Below are positions 18,003 to 27,149 of a stretch of 64,000 nucleotides of DNA, piece by piece. The stretch is from the NCBI RefSeq assembly GCF_001648555.1, contig NZ_LQXM01000002.1:1-64000 (forward strand), written 5' to 3'. The translations under genes and the position numbers were made by a program. The notes beneath the pieces are model-generated. The model searched no databases. It was not told the DNA's origin and saw only the letters and a list, made by a program, of their open reading frames with translations. Each line of letters starts with the position of its first letter. Position 1 is the first letter of the stretch. Origin of the DNA: Rossellomorea aquimaris TF-12. GTDB taxonomy: Bacteria > Bacillota > Bacilli > Bacillales > Bacillaceae_B.

Positions 18003-19262
18003 ATGAACTCACATTATCCCAAAAATGGACGAGTAATTCTTCATGTTGATATGAATAGCTTTTATGCCTCAGTAGAAATGGCTTATGATCCGTCTCTAAG
18101 AGGTAAACCTTTAGCTATTGCAGGAAATCCACAGGAAAGAAGAGGCATTATTGTAACTTGTAGCTATGAAGCAAGGAGCTATGGAGTGAAAACAACAATG
18201 CCTCTTTGGGAAGCAAAAAAACTTTGTCCTAAACTGGTTATCATGTCACCGAATTTTGACCGTTACCGTGCTGCTTCCAAAGGAATTTTCACTATCTTAC
18301 GACAATACTCCGATCTTGTTGAGCCCGTCTCTATTGATGAAGGCTATGTAGATATTACGGATTCATTTGAAAAAGGTACACCCTTAGAAATTGCCTCAGC
18401 CATACAAGCCCAAATCAAAGGACAGCTTGATCTACCATGTAGCATTGGAGTTGCCCCCAATAAATTTTTAGCTAAAACAGCCTCTGATATGAAAAAACCT
18501 ATGGGTATCACAGTACTAAGAAAGCGAGATATTCCTGAAAAGCTTTGGCCACTCCCCGTCATAGAAATGCACGGAATTGGAGAAAAAACCGCCGAAAAAT
18601 TGAATAGTATAGGAATTTCTACTTGTTATGATCTTGCTCATGGGAACGACATTCAAATAAAATCCAAAATAGGAATAAACGGTTTACGCTTAAAGGAGAG
18701 AGCCAATGGGGTCGATCGACGTAACGTAGACCCAGAATCTATCTATGACTATAAAAGTGTAGGGAATTCTACCACTCTCCCAAAGGATACAACGAATCAA
18801 AACGAGTTACTTTCCATCATTAAAACACTATGCGCAAAAGTCTCCACTAGACTCCAACAAAAACAAGTGTTAGGAACCACTGTTCAAATTATCATTAAAA
18901 ATAAGTTCAGAAAGACTATTACCCGTAGCAAAAAAATGGAAAACCCTCTGTATAAAAAAGAAGAACTATTTCAAATCGCTAAAGAATTATTTTTAAAGCA
19001 CTGGGACGGAGACCCTGTAAGACTCCTGGGAGTGACTGCCCAAGAGATAGTAGAAAAAAGTGAAGCTACGGAACAATTAGATTTGTTTTCATATGAAGTG
19101 AAAGCCAAAAATGAGCCACTATATAATGTTTTAAACCAATTGCAAGATAAGTTTGGGAAGGATTCAATTTCAAAAGGTTTCCAAGGTAAAAAGAATAGAA
19201 AAAATGCAACTTATGATCCTAAAAATGACACAAGCTTTAATAAGGATTTTTTAAGAGAATGA
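18003..19262 (+). CDS. yqjH: DNA polymerase IV (Y-family, PolY1)
   Basis: A 419-residue Y-family translesion polymerase of the DinB group. The palm motifs are visible: HVDMNSFYASVE near 14-25 with the first catalytic Asp, and SIDEGYVD near 109 with the second acidic pair. A helix-hairpin-helix stretch (IGEKTAEKL near 192) precedes the little-finger domain. QLDLFSYE near 359 is a good beta-clamp-binding motif. The ribosome site before ATG 18003 is poor, so a downstream start is possible, though HVDMNSFYAS must be kept. No LexA box was seen upstream, in contrast to the second polymerase at 54183. Confidence 0.93.
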   Translation: MNSHYPKNGRVILHVDMNSFYASVEMAYDPSLRGKPLAIAGNPQERRGIIVTCSYEARSYGVKTTMPLWEAKKLCPKLVIMSPNFDRYRAASKGIFTILRQYSDLVEPVSIDEGYVDITDSFEKGTPLEIASAIQAQIKGQLDLPCSIGVAPNKFLAKTASDMKKPMGITVLRKRDIPEKLWPLPVIEMHGIGEKTAEKLNSIGISTCYDLAHGNDIQIKSKIGINGLRLKERANGVDRRNVDPESIYDYKSVGNSTTLPKDTTNQNELLSIIKTLCAKVSTRLQQKQVLGTTVQIIIKNKFRKTITRSKKMENPLYKKEELFQIAKELFLKHWDGDPVRLLGVTAQEIVEKSEATEQLDLFSYEVKAKNEPLYNVLNQLQDKFGKDSISKGFQGKKNRKNATYDPKNDTSFNKDFLRE

Positions 19263-19391
19263 TAAAAAGTGAAAAGGGACAAGTTAATCAAGTACCTAAA
19301 GAAACTGTTTTGTTTGCAACGCATTCGTATTCTTGTTAGATTAAAATAGATTTTAAAGTACAGAATTAACAAACGAAAGGACGTTGGTTAA

Positions 19392-20801
19392 ATGTCTAAG
19401 CAAGAAATTGGTGTAATTGGATTAGCCGTAATGGGAAAAAACCTGGCATGGAATATTGAAAGCAGAGGGTATTCTGTTAGTGTATTTAATCGATCAAGAG
19501 AAAAAACGGATGAAATGATAAATGAATCTAAAGGGAAAAAGGTAGTTCCTACATATACAATTGAAGAATTTGTTCAATCTATAGAAAAACCTCGTAAGAT
19601 TTTATTAATGGTGAAAGCAGGAAACGCTACAGACGCTACCATTGATCAATTAAAGCCATTTTTAGAAAAAGGAGATATCCTTATTGATGGCGGAAATACA
19701 TTCTTTGAAGATACTCGCCGTCGAAATCATGAATTAAGTGAGTTAGGTATTCACTTCATAGGGACAGGAGTATCAGGTGGAGAAGAAGGAGCCTTAACAG
19801 GTCCATCCATTATGCCTGGAGGACAAAAAGAAGCCTATGAACTTGTCTCTCCAATCTTAAAAGATATTGCAGCCAAAGTAGATGGAGAACCGTGTACAAC
19901 TTATATCGGTCCTGATGGTGCTGGTCACTATGTAAAAATGGTGCACAACGGTATAGAATACGGAGATATGCAACTCATTGCAGAATCCTATTTTCTAATG
20001 AAGAATGTTCTCGGATTCAGTGCAGAAGAATTGCATGAGGTTTTTGCAGAGTGGAATAAAGGCGAGCTTGATAGTTATTTAATTGAAATCACTGCTGACA
20101 TCTTTACTAAAAAAGATGACGAAACAGGTAAGCCTATGGTAGATGTTATCCTTGACAAAGCCGGCCAAAAAGGAACTGGGAAATGGACAAGTCAAAGTGC
20201 TTTAGATTTAGGCGTGTCTTTACCGATTATTACTGAATCAGTCTTTGCCCGCTTTATTTCTGCTATTAAGGATGAACGTGTTAAGGCTAGTAATATGCTT
20301 AAAGGTCCAGACACAGAACCTTTTGCAGGAGATAAAAAAGCTATTGTTGAATCAATAAGAAAAGCATTATACATGAGTAAAATCTGTTCATATGCACAAG
20401 GGTTTGCTCAAATGCGCTCAGCATCTGATGAGTATAAATGGGATCTCCAATATGGAGATATTGCCATGATCTTCAGAGGCGGCTGTATTATCCGTGCTCA
20501 GTTCCTGCAAAAAATAAAAGAAGCATACGATCGGGAGCCAATGCTAAATAACTTACTCTTAGATACGTACTTCAAAGAAATTGTAGAAAGCTATCAATAT
20601 GCTCTTCGTGAAGTGATTAGTGTAGCTGTTCAGAACGGTGTTCCAGTACCGGGATTCTCAGCCGCTTTATCCTATTACGATAGCTACCGGACAGAAACAC
20701 TACCTGCCAATCTCATTCAAGCTCAACGAGACTACTTCGGTGCACATACTTATGAGCGTGTAGACAAGGAAGGTATTTTCCATACTGAATGGATGAAATA
20801 A
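19392..20801 (+). CDS. gndA: 6-phosphogluconate dehydrogenase, decarboxylating (NADP+)
   Basis: Third enzyme of the oxidative pentose phosphate pathway: 6-phosphogluconate to ribulose 5-phosphate, CO2 and NADPH. The Rossmann motif [13 protein letters not shown] is at about 10-22. The substrate signature [19 protein letters not shown] is near 175-193, with the catalytic lysine in it. The C-terminal HTEWMK tail is conserved. The 469 residues match B. subtilis YqjI/GndA nearly throughout. The partner enzyme gene zwf lies 17 kb away on the other strand, separated by accessory genes. A terminator follows. Confidence 0.97.
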   Translation: MSKQEIGVIGLAVMGKNLAWNIESRGYSVSVFNRSREKTDEMINESKGKKVVPTYTIEEFVQSIEKPRKILLMVKAGNATDATIDQLKPFLEKGDILIDGGNTFFEDTRRRNHELSELGIHFIGTGVSGGEEGALTGPSIMPGGQKEAYELVSPILKDIAAKVDGEPCTTYIGPDGAGHYVKMVHNGIEYGDMQLIAESYFLMKNVLGFSAEELHEVFAEWNKGELDSYLIEITADIFTKKDDETGKPMVDVILDKAGQKGTGKWTSQSALDLGVSLPIITESVFARFISAIKDERVKASNMLKGPDTEPFAGDKKAIVESIRKALYMSKICSYAQGFAQMRSASDEYKWDLQYGDIAMIFRGGCIIRAQFLQKIKEAYDREPMLNNLLLDTYFKEIVESYQYALREVISVAVQNGVPVPGFSAALSYYDSYRTETLPANLIQAQRDYFGAHTYERVDKEGIFHTEWMK

Positions 20802-20813
20802 AAATAATGTAAT

Positions 20814-20848
20814 TCCCCCTGCTCCATATGTGAGTAGGGGGGTTTTTA
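20814..20848 (+). terminator. Terminator after gndA
   Basis: cccct-ctc (20816-20823) pairs with gag-agggg (20832-20839) across one mismatch, followed by ggttttta. Confidence 0.7.
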
Positions 20849-20902
20849 TATAGAATAAAAGGTGGATGTTTATTGATGCATCAAGCAATTAAGGTTATTT
20901 GT

Positions 20903-20964
20903 TTGACATTGAATTCAACCTGTAATATATTAATTGACGAGTCAACTATTGACCCATCAATTAA
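20903..20964 (+). promoter_or_regulatory. Promoter and nested operator of the marR-nitroreductase operon
   Basis: TTGACA (20903-20908), 17 bases, TATATT (20926-20931) is a near-consensus sigma-A promoter. Directly over its 3' end and start site lie nested inverted repeats: ttaattga (20930-20937) with tcaattaa (20957-20964), and inside them TTGAC-ga-GTCAA and GTCAA-cta-TTGAC sharing arms. This is the expected place for an autorepressing MarR protein. Confidence 0.65.
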
Positions 20965-20983
20965 ATAAGAGAAAGGTGATGCT

Positions 20984-21418
20984 TTGTCTCATTCGTGTCG
21001 TGAAGAAGAAAAGATAATCGTTCAATTGAACAATATATATAAGCAAATGAGCCCAAAGTTTGAGCGCTGTACGGGGATTAGTCAGTCACGCTTAGATCTT
21101 TTGCATAAATTGTTTGAAGTAGAAGAAATCAGTCAGACTGCCCTTCAAAGACAAGTCAATATTGACAGTGCGGCTGTGACAAGACATCTTAAACAGCTCG
21201 AAGGAAAAGGCATGGTATCCCGCCGTAAAAATCCTGATGACAACCGATTCACATTTGTTCGATTAACAAATGAAGGTCGTAAGAAGATAGAAGCTTACCG
21301 TGAAGAGAAAGAAATTTTTATTTCTAAGGTTTTTAAAAGCTTTACGAAAGAAGAACGTTCAGTATTATCGGAGATGCTAAACCGCATTCAGGATAATGTA
21401 CAGGATATTGAAAATTAG
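20984..21418 (+). CDS. MarR-family transcriptional repressor
   Basis: A 144-residue winged-helix regulator. The recognition helix region reads QVNIDSAAVTRHLKQLEGKG near 62-81, and the wing is SRRKNPDDNRFTFVRLT near 83-99. The start is TTG at 20984, six bases after gaaaggtga. It is first in an operon with a nitroreductase and a small monooxygenase, so it probably senses an electrophile, quinone or nitroaromatic compound. Cysteines (C5, and C27 near the dimer region) could be redox sensors, as in YodB/MhqR-type systems; this is inference. Nested palindromes over the promoter suggest autoregulation. Confidence 0.88.
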   Translation: MSHSCREEEKIIVQLNNIYKQMSPKFERCTGISQSRLDLLHKLFEVEEISQTALQRQVNIDSAAVTRHLKQLEGKGMVSRRKNPDDNRFTFVRLTNEGRKKIEAYREEKEIFISKVFKSFTKEERSVLSEMLNRIQDNVQDIEN

Positions 21419-21463
21419 GTATTGAACTACAACTATAGACAACACAAAAAAGGAGAATGCAAT

Positions 21464-22099
21464 ATGAATCAAACAAAAATCAATGACTTTCACGAAATTA
21501 TTACAGGTCGCCGTTCGATCCGTAACTATGACCCAAATGTAAAGATCAGTAAAGAAGAAATGACTGAAATACTTAAGGAGGCAACTCTTGCACCATCTTC
21601 TGTTAACCTACAACCTTGGCGCTTTGTTGTCATCGATAGCCCAGAAGGAAAAGAAACGCTTGCACCTCTTGCTAAGTTCAATCAAACTCAAGTGCAAACC
21701 TCTTCAGCTGTGATTGCTGTTTTCGCGGACATGAACAGTCTTGATTATGCAGATGAAATTTATAATAAAGCTGTGGAAGAAGGATATATGCCTGCTGAAG
21801 TAAGAGATAGACAGCTTCCTGGAATTAAAGGGATATTAGAAAGCATGCCAGTTGAGCAGCTAAGAGAAATGAACCTGATTGATGGTGGATTAGTTTCTAT
21901 GCAATTAATGCTAGCAGCTCGAGCACACGGATACGATACAAATCCAATTGGTGGGTATGAAAAGGATCAAATTGCTGAAGCGTATGGAATGGACAAGAAA
22001 CGCTACTACCCAGTAATGCTCATATCAATCGGGAAAGCAGCGGAAGCAGGTTATAAATCAGTTCGTTTACCAATTGAAACGATTGCTGAGTGGAAATAA
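21464..22099 (+). CDS. Nitroreductase family flavoprotein
   Basis: An FMN-dependent oxidoreductase of 211 residues. The family N-terminus ITGRRSIRNYDPN is near 11-23, APSSVNLQPWRF near 42-53 supplies phosphate- and flavin-binding residues, and the C-terminal NPIGGYEKDQI near 160 is also typical. It probably reduces quinones or nitro compounds with NAD(P)H. I chose ATG 21464 after aaaggag; a longer frame from TTG 21422 lacks a site. It follows the MarR gene by 45 bases and precedes a monooxygenase, a common detoxification grouping. Confidence 0.88.
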   Translation: MNQTKINDFHEIITGRRSIRNYDPNVKISKEEMTEILKEATLAPSSVNLQPWRFVVIDSPEGKETLAPLAKFNQTQVQTSSAVIAVFADMNSLDYADEIYNKAVEEGYMPAEVRDRQLPGIKGILESMPVEQLREMNLIDGGLVSMQLMLAARAHGYDTNPIGGYEKDQIAEAYGMDKKRYYPVMLISIGKAAEAGYKSVRLPIETIAEWK

Positions 22100-22125
22100 A
22101 ATTTTAGAAATGAGGAATAGTCGCA

Positions 22126-22422
22126 ATGATCATTATTCATGCAGGTTTTCATATTAATCCAGTTAAAGAAGAAGCATTTCTAAATGAGGTTCACTCATTA
22201 ATAGCTGCTTCGAGAGCAGAAGAAGGAAATATTTCTTATGATCTTATGAAAGATACAGAAAAAGACAATGTTTACACCATGGTCGAAGTATGGAAGGATG
22301 AAGCTGCTGTTGAGAGTCATAATACAAGCGAGCACTTTTCCTCATTTGTAAGGAAAGCACCTGAGTATTTAGCAGCACCATTAGATGTGAAGACTTATGA
22401 AGGAAACAAGTTGGAAAAATAA
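22126..22422 (+). CDS. Antibiotic biosynthesis monooxygenase (ABM) domain protein
   Basis: A 98-residue dimeric alpha/beta ferredoxin-like protein of the ABM/YgiN family. It starts MIIIHAGFHINPVKEEAF and carries the EVWKDEAAVESHNTSEHF block near 49-66, both typical. Relatives oxidise quinols without a cofactor. It is the third gene of the marR-nitroreductase operon, 26 bases after the nitroreductase, and is followed by a strong terminator. A role in quinone redox balance is inferred from context. Confidence 0.82.
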   Translation: MIIIHAGFHINPVKEEAFLNEVHSLIAASRAEEGNISYDLMKDTEKDNVYTMVEVWKDEAAVESHNTSEHFSSFVRKAPEYLAAPLDVKTYEGNKLEK

Positions 22423-22466
22423 ATAGTTTAAAGGCTCATTATTTTTTATTGGAGAAATATCAAATG

Positions 22467-22508
22467 AAATCGAGTGTGAAACCGTAAAGGTTCACACTCG
22501 ATTTTTTT
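22467..22508 (+). terminator. Terminator of the marR operon
   Basis: A 15-base stem with one bulge (aatcgagtgtgaa-acc with ggttcacactcgatt) around gtaa, followed by seven T. It ends at about 22508. From here to about 22670 I see nothing recognisable. Confidence 0.9.
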
Positions 22509-22677
22509 GTTAATAAAAGTATAAGGGTCTGGATCGGTGAAATTTAATACGATTTACAGAAGTGTGATTTCATTTAAAGTTTATGTAAGAAAATACGCTA
22601 AAAAGGTAAATTATGTTAAAATTATTGATGGTAGATTAATAAAATTAAAGGGGTATCACAATAGGAGGGGATGATTT

Positions 22678-22871
22678 TTGAGTAAAGAAATTGTTTTCAT
22701 TATCTTTCTTCCTTTTTCATGACCTGGCTATTTTCCTTGTTTTATTCAGGCATAGATGCCTGGTAGACAGTATATAAAGTAACTGAAAGGGACGAGGGCT
22801 TACTCATTGTAAAACTTTCTTTTATGAAGGTAGTGATAGGAGCTGTAGTATCATTTTTATTTTTCATTTAA
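22678..22871 (+). pseudogene. Broken small two-helix membrane protein gene
   Basis: A good ribosome site (ataggagggg) precedes TTG 22678. The frame reads MSKEIVFIIFLPF and then stops. Shifting by one base within the run ccttttt (about 22713) restores FMTWLFSLFYSGIDAW, then one TAG codon, then the same frame continues through KVTERDEGLLIVKLSF and a hydrophobic end to TAA at 22869. Restoring one T gives 64 codons with one amber. The two hydrophobic segments flank a charged linker. I do not recognise the family. The frameshift may be a sequencing undercall; the TAG suggests real decay. Confidence 0.55.
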
Positions 22872-22981
22872 CACTTTTCTTTAAACAACAGTAATACAAA
22901 AAATATTAAACTAATGGGAAGCTTTTCTTGAAAAAAGATGTGTGTTATACCCGTTTTTATTTATCTATAGGGGGAACTGTT

Positions 22982-23602
22982 GTGAAGTATAATATCGGTT
23001 TAATACTTTATTTTATATTCGCCATGTCTACTGGATTTGTGATCAACCAGCTTTCGGTTATTCACTCTGACTTTTCACAGATTGAAACATTTGTATGGCT
23101 TTCATCATTCTTGATACTAACATTTTTCTTTAAATCAACTCGAGAGATTATCACTCCGTTAATAGATTTCAAGGTTTTAAAGAAACCATCCTCTTACTTT
23201 TATATTATTATGACACTAATCCTGTCATATACCTTACAAACGGTTTGTTTACACTACGAGATACTATTAGATGAAAATCTGGTGAATAGTTACAAGTATA
23301 GTCTATTAATAGGTGAAGATATTGTAGGAGTAATAGACAGCACGCTATTCACTCCAATTTGGGAAGAAATATTTTTTAGAGGAGTTCTGTTATTCCTATT
23401 TTTAAAATTCCTAAAACCCTCTATGGCAATAATGTTATCTTCTGCAATTTTCTCATTGTTTCATCCTATGTATTGGATCATTACTTTTCTTTCAGGGATT
23501 CTTCTAGGAGTAACCACATATAAAACGAGATCATTGATTCCATCAATAATAACTCATTCTATATGGAATCTATATACATCAAAGCTGTTTTTATATTTCT
23601 AA
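22982..23602 (+). CDS. CPBP-family intramembrane metalloprotease
   Basis: A multi-pass membrane protein of the CPBP (Abi/CAAX-like) family. The catalytic motifs are present: WEEIFFRG (Glu118, Glu119, Arg123), SLFHPMYW (His151) and THSIWN (His182, Asn186). About six hydrophobic segments are seen. I chose GTG 22982, with tagggggaa six bases before it, over a TTG at 22928 without a site, giving 206 residues. Members process prenylated or peptide substrates or confer self-immunity to bacteriocins. No bacteriocin gene was found next to it, so its substrate is unknown. Confidence 0.85.
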   Translation: MKYNIGLILYFIFAMSTGFVINQLSVIHSDFSQIETFVWLSSFLILTFFFKSTREIITPLIDFKVLKKPSSYFYIIMTLILSYTLQTVCLHYEILLDENLVNSYKYSLLIGEDIVGVIDSTLFTPIWEEIFFRGVLLFLFLKFLKPSMAIMLSSAIFSLFHPMYWIITFLSGILLGVTTYKTRSLIPSIITHSIWNLYTSKLFLYF

Positions 23603-23678
23603 TCTATTTGATTGAATTTTCTGTACATATGAAACTTTTTAACTTTATTTACGTAGAAATAATAAGAGGTGATGTTAA

Positions 23679-23990
23679 ATGAACAAACTTATTGTAGGAT
23701 CACTAATCTCTTCTATGGCAATTGCTTTCATCGTTTGGATAGGGAGTATGGTCTTTTCTTTTTCATATGGGGAATGGAGCTTTTTTATTGGTCTTGGATT
23801 ATCTGTTGTGCTTTTCTTTTTTAACAGTAGTGGAGGAGCTTTATCAAAAGGAGCCACTTTGGAAGCAAGTGAGGCTGGATGGAAAATTCAAAAAGACAAT
23901 GAATTAAAAGCAAATGTCGGAGTCTTCTTTTATGGGTCGGTTCTTTTTACGGTAATCAGTTTTATTGTCATGATGATTGCTTATTTATGA
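23679..23990 (+). CDS. Small membrane protein, possibly DUF5316-like
   Basis: A 103-residue protein with hydrophobic stretches at about 4-26, 33-50 and 80-102, and a hydrophilic middle (about 52-78, including GGALSKGATLEASEAGW). The ATG follows taagaggtga. The layout, with two helices, a charged loop and a final helix, recalls the DUF5316 family, but I cannot confirm this. It follows the CPBP protease by 76 bases on the same strand. No function can be given. Confidence 0.6.
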   Translation: MNKLIVGSLISSMAIAFIVWIGSMVFSFSYGEWSFFIGLGLSVVLFFFNSSGGALSKGATLEASEAGWKIQKDNELKANVGVFFYGSVLFTVISFIVMMIAYL

Positions 23991-24011
23991 TATCTTTCAT
24001 TTAAAAAGCGT

Positions 24012-24046
24012 GAGTTGAAGATTGGTTTACTAATCTTCAGCTTTTC
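24012..24046 (+). terminator. Terminator after the 23679 gene
   Basis: gttgaagatt (24014-24023) pairs with aatcttcagc (24032-24041) with one G-T pair, followed by tttt. Confidence 0.65.
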
Positions 24047-24117
24047 ATTCTATATAGAGGAATAATTGTAAAAATTCAAATGAAATTGTACGTCAATTAA
24101 TAAAGGAGATACATATT

Positions 24118-24339
24118 ATGCAGAAGTTAAGTTTGGGAGTTATGGCCATTGGGTTTATTGCAGCAATAATCCTTAATTTCACATATAGCCATGATGCTAC
24201 AAAGTTATGTGCCTGGTTAGGTACGGTTTTAGGAATATGTTTACTGTATATACATAGTAAAAAGGAAAAACATAAAAGAAACTTTATATTTTTTCTAGTG
24301 TGCTTCTTATTCTCTTTAACCGGTGTCTTCTTTATATAA
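24118..24339 (+). CDS. Small membrane protein, unknown
   Basis: A 73-residue protein with three hydrophobic segments (about 6-22, 31-44, 54-72) separated by short charged turns (HSKKEKHKRN near 44-53). A clear ribosome site (aaaggaga) precedes ATG 24118. It is not recognised. Small single genes like this, with their own sites and no operon partners, are common in the accessory part of the window. The segment KKEKHKR predicts a cytoplasmic loop by the positive-inside rule. Confidence 0.6.
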   Translation: MQKLSLGVMAIGFIAAIILNFTYSHDATKLCAWLGTVLGICLLYIHSKKEKHKRNFIFFLVCFLFSLTGVFFI

Positions 24340-24428
24340 GAAAAGTAGTTAAGTTCCTGATATTGTTGAGGATAGCTGAATGAATAACGATCTTTTCTCT
24401 TATGGAGAACACTTTAAGGTGGGATAAA

Positions 24429-24848
24429 ATGAATATTGAAATACAAGATGATCTTTTCATTGAAGATATAGAGGGAGTGAAGGAAGTATATCACTCAGTA
24501 GGATGGATGAAGCACACGAATGATGTGATTAAGCAGGTTTTTGATGCAAGTAATGTCAAAGTGATTGTTAAATCTAATAATCGTATCGTGGGAATTGGAA
24601 GAGCGATTTCAGACGGAGTATTTAATGCAGCCATTTATGATATAGTCGTGCATAAAGAATTTCAAAAAGCAGGTATTGCCAAATATATATTAAATCATTT
24701 ACTAGGAGAACTCAGCAATGTTTCCTGTGTTCACTTGATCTCCACTTCTGGTAACGAAGGATTTTACAGGAAACTGGGATTTAGAAAAGTGAAAACCGGT
24801 ATGGCAAGATATTTAAGTAGTGGTCTCCATGATGAATACCTTGAATAG
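24429..24848 (+). CDS. GNAT-family N-acetyltransferase
   Basis: A 139-residue acetyltransferase. The acetyl-CoA-binding motif A is VHKEFQKAGIAKYIL near 76-90 (Q/R-x-x-G-x-A form), and motif B contains GNEGFYRKLGFRKV near 112-125. I chose ATG 24429 (MNIEIQDD) after aaggtggga over ATG 24402. Its layout resembles the 134-residue gene at 32684, and the two may be paralogues from one expansion. The substrate is unknown. Confidence 0.82.
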   Translation: MNIEIQDDLFIEDIEGVKEVYHSVGWMKHTNDVIKQVFDASNVKVIVKSNNRIVGIGRAISDGVFNAAIYDIVVHKEFQKAGIAKYILNHLLGELSNVSCVHLISTSGNEGFYRKLGFRKVKTGMARYLSSGLHDEYLE

Positions 24849-24880
24849 TAAATTAGTAATAAAAGAGGGAGTGATTAATA

Positions 24881-25408
24881 ATGAAGCGGATATTCATCAT
24901 TGTACTTGGCTTAATCTTGATTGCATGTTCCAATCAAAAAACGTTTGAGCTTCCAGTAGAGGAATATCCGAAAACATTCACTCAAGAGGTAAATGAACTA
25001 CCAAAAGAAAACCAAGAAAAAATGAAAGTTCCTACCAAATTTCCATTTAAGGTAGAATATAAGAATTTTTCTAAAGATCAAATGAGAAATGGAAAGGTTC
25101 TCTTAACGGCTGTTGATTTTTCTCATGTTGATGCAAAGCATAAAGATAGGATAAATATTCATTTTACAACAATGCATACTGAAAACTTAGAAACAAATAT
25201 TGATACTAATCAAATGATTGATTTAAACGATGAGATAAAAGCGAAAATCAAAAAAGATGAGGATCATTCAAAGATTATCGAGTGGACGGATAAAGACAAT
25301 ATTACTCATAATTTAGGTATGATGACTTCCGATTACCATGAGCCTATCAGCCTTCAGCAGTTAGTAATAATGGCGAATTCATTGATGAAAGTGTCTTTAA
25401 ACAAATAA
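24881..25408 (+). CDS. Predicted lipoprotein, unknown
   Basis: A 175-residue secreted lipoprotein. The signal peptide MKRIFIIVLGLILIAC ends in lipobox LIAC with Cys16. The mature part is Lys- and Glu-rich, begins after SNQKTFELPVEEYPKTF, and shows no domain that I recognise. It starts 32 bases after the acetyltransferase with its own site (agagggagtg). The C-terminal segment (about 140-175) is more hydrophobic. It may be a cell-surface accessory protein; no partner is evident. Confidence 0.7.
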   Translation: MKRIFIIVLGLILIACSNQKTFELPVEEYPKTFTQEVNELPKENQEKMKVPTKFPFKVEYKNFSKDQMRNGKVLLTAVDFSHVDAKHKDRINIHFTTMHTENLETNIDTNQMIDLNDEIKAKIKKDEDHSKIIEWTDKDNITHNLGMMTSDYHEPISLQQLVIMANSLMKVSLNK

Positions 25409-25614
25409 TAAATGTCATAGAACGTAAGGTTCCTCCGATTCAAATAGAAAGATAGTTTGTATGATTTTGTATGATAATCGATTGATTTATTCACAGGGGT
25501 TATCAGAAATAGGATGGAGGCTCCCCTTTTTTGAAATGAATGATTAAGCGAACTGGTATTAAGTAAAAGAATAAAAGCGGATGAATCATTTGTGAAAACG
25601 TAAACGGAGGTAAT

Positions 25615-26013
25615 ATGAAAAGAAAAATAATCATTTTGGCAATGGCATTCCTTATTTGTACCTTCATTTATTCAATGTTCAATAACGGATTTTCAGAAAT
25701 TGAAAGTATTGTAATACAAAAATATGATGAACCATTTGAAAAAGAAATGCAAACAGTAGATAAAGAAGAGATCGGGACTGTTAGTGGAATACTAAATCGT
25801 TCAAACCATATTGTGTTTACGCGATACGAGTTTGCAAGTGAACCAGAATATAAGATTCAATTAATCTACCTAGACAAAACCAGAGAAGAATTATATTTTC
25901 ACGAAAATTTCTCCAATAATACAACATTGATCGCGAGTAACCTGGGTGAATATTACAAAATTAATAATAAACAAACCAAGATAATTTTAGACCTATTATT
26001 AAAGGAAAAATAA
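25615..26013 (+). CDS. Membrane-anchored small protein, unknown
   Basis: A 132-residue protein with one N-terminal transmembrane segment (about 4-21) followed by an extracellular domain of about 105 residues with alternating beta-like stretches (EIGTVSGILNRSNHIVFTRY near 51-70). No cysteine lies at the end of the signal, so it is not a lipoprotein. ATG 25615 follows acggaggtaat. It is unrecognised. A terminator lies just downstream and separates it from a convergent dehydrogenase gene. Confidence 0.6.
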   Translation: MKRKIIILAMAFLICTFIYSMFNNGFSEIESIVIQKYDEPFEKEMQTVDKEEIGTVSGILNRSNHIVFTRYEFASEPEYKIQLIYLDKTREELYFHENFSNNTTLIASNLGEYYKINNKQTKIILDLLLKEK

Positions 26014-26028
26014 CGATTGAAGAATGTG

Positions 26029-26062
26029 AAAGGCTCAGAGTTAACTCAGAGCCTTTCTGACT
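26029..26062 (+). terminator. Terminator after the 25615 gene
   Basis: aaaggctc-a-gag pairs with ctc-a-gagccttt across one A-A mismatch, with loop ttaa (26029-26056). The T tract is short (tctgac), so strength is uncertain. Confidence 0.65.
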
Positions 26063-26146
26063 TTACTTTTAAATCAAGTTAAACGTGGGTGTGGACTTCT
26101 GTTCCAATCAACTTACTATTTAAATCCACAATAGGAGTTTCTTTTT

Positions 26147-26872
26147 CTAAAATGGATTCGTTGCCCACTGAAGAGATTGTTTAATAAAGATACGCGGGTG
26201 TAATTTTAGTTGAGAAACCATGTACTCAGCCAAATCTTCAGGCTGCATGTATTTTTCTTTGTCTACCTCATCGAGATTGTCCCCAAAGGTTAGGTTCGTT
26301 GCAACAAGACTAGGGTTAAGTGTCATTACCCGGATGTTGTTTTTACGAACTTCCTGCATCAATGCTTCTGTCATGCCTTGAATGGCAAATTTAGATCCAC
26401 TGTATGCTGTACTTTTTGCTGTACCTTTTAACCCGCTGCTGGAGGATATATTGATAATATCACCTCGGTTTTTCTTGATTAACTGAGGCAACACGGCATG
26501 TGTAACATGATATGTTCCGAAAACATTCACTTCAAAGGTTTTCTTCCATTCTTCCGGTTCCATTTCTAAAAATAATCCGTACTTTCCGATTCCTGCATTA
26601 TTAATCAAAATATCTGCTGGTCCAAGTTCAAATTCTAGTTTTGAAATAGCCTCATTCACTTGTTCCATATCTGAGATGTCAGTGACAGCCACACTCGCAT
26701 TGACTCCCATTGCCCTTGCTTCAAGTGCAACTTCTTCCAGGGCACTCTTTGAACGGGCTATTAAGCCAACATGAACGCCTTCCTTGGCAAGCTCTAATGC
26801 TACTGCTTTTCCGATACCCCGAGAAGCACCAGTTATATAAGCGGTTTTTCCATTAATCGATTGTGCCATCAT
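26147..26872 (-). CDS. Short-chain dehydrogenase, YoxD-like 3-oxoacyl-ACP reductase
   Basis: A 241-residue SDR of the FabG-like group. The nucleotide-binding motif TGASRGIGKA is at about 14-23, NNAG near 91, and the catalytic Ser (ISSSSG near 141), Tyr and Lys (YSGSK near 155-159) are all present. The C-terminal stretch MQPEDLAEYMVSQLKLHPRIFIK (about 212-234) strongly recalls B. subtilis YoxD. It is the only minus-strand gene in this part of the accessory region, convergent with 25615. The cofactor is probably NADP(H), from the TGASRG pattern with an Arg after the second strand. Confidence 0.85.
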   Translation of the reverse strand: MMAQSINGKTAYITGASRGIGKAVALELAKEGVHVGLIARSKSALEEVALEARAMGVNASVAVTDISDMEQVNEAISKLEFELGPADILINNAGIGKYGLFLEMEPEEWKKTFEVNVFGTYHVTHAVLPQLIKKNRGDIINISSSSGLKGTAKSTAYSGSKFAIQGMTEALMQEVRKNNIRVMTLNPSLVATNLTFGDNLDEVDKEKYMQPEDLAEYMVSQLKLHPRIFIKQSLQWATNPF

Positions 26873-27149
26873 TCTTCACCCTTTCCATTCCTAATTCTAT
26901 CGTAAGTGTAAGGTTATAGAGAGAGAGAAGCAAATGTTAGCGTTGAAACTTACTCACTCGGCTGAAATGAATTGAAACAAAGTATACGAAAAAGAGCTAA
27001 CAAAAATTAATGATTGAGTTAATGGTAGAAATTTGAAATAATTGGTATTTAGATGAAGACAATGAAAAAAGTAGTTTAATAGTTTGGGAGATATCATCAA
27101 CGTATCCCATTCATGTAAATGAAAATGGAAGTACATATAGTATCAAACT

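Noticed and set aside
20984-22422. Toxin-antitoxin or defence cluster at the MarR operon
   Set aside because: The three genes are a typical redox detoxification set; no nuclease, helicase or toxin domain is present.
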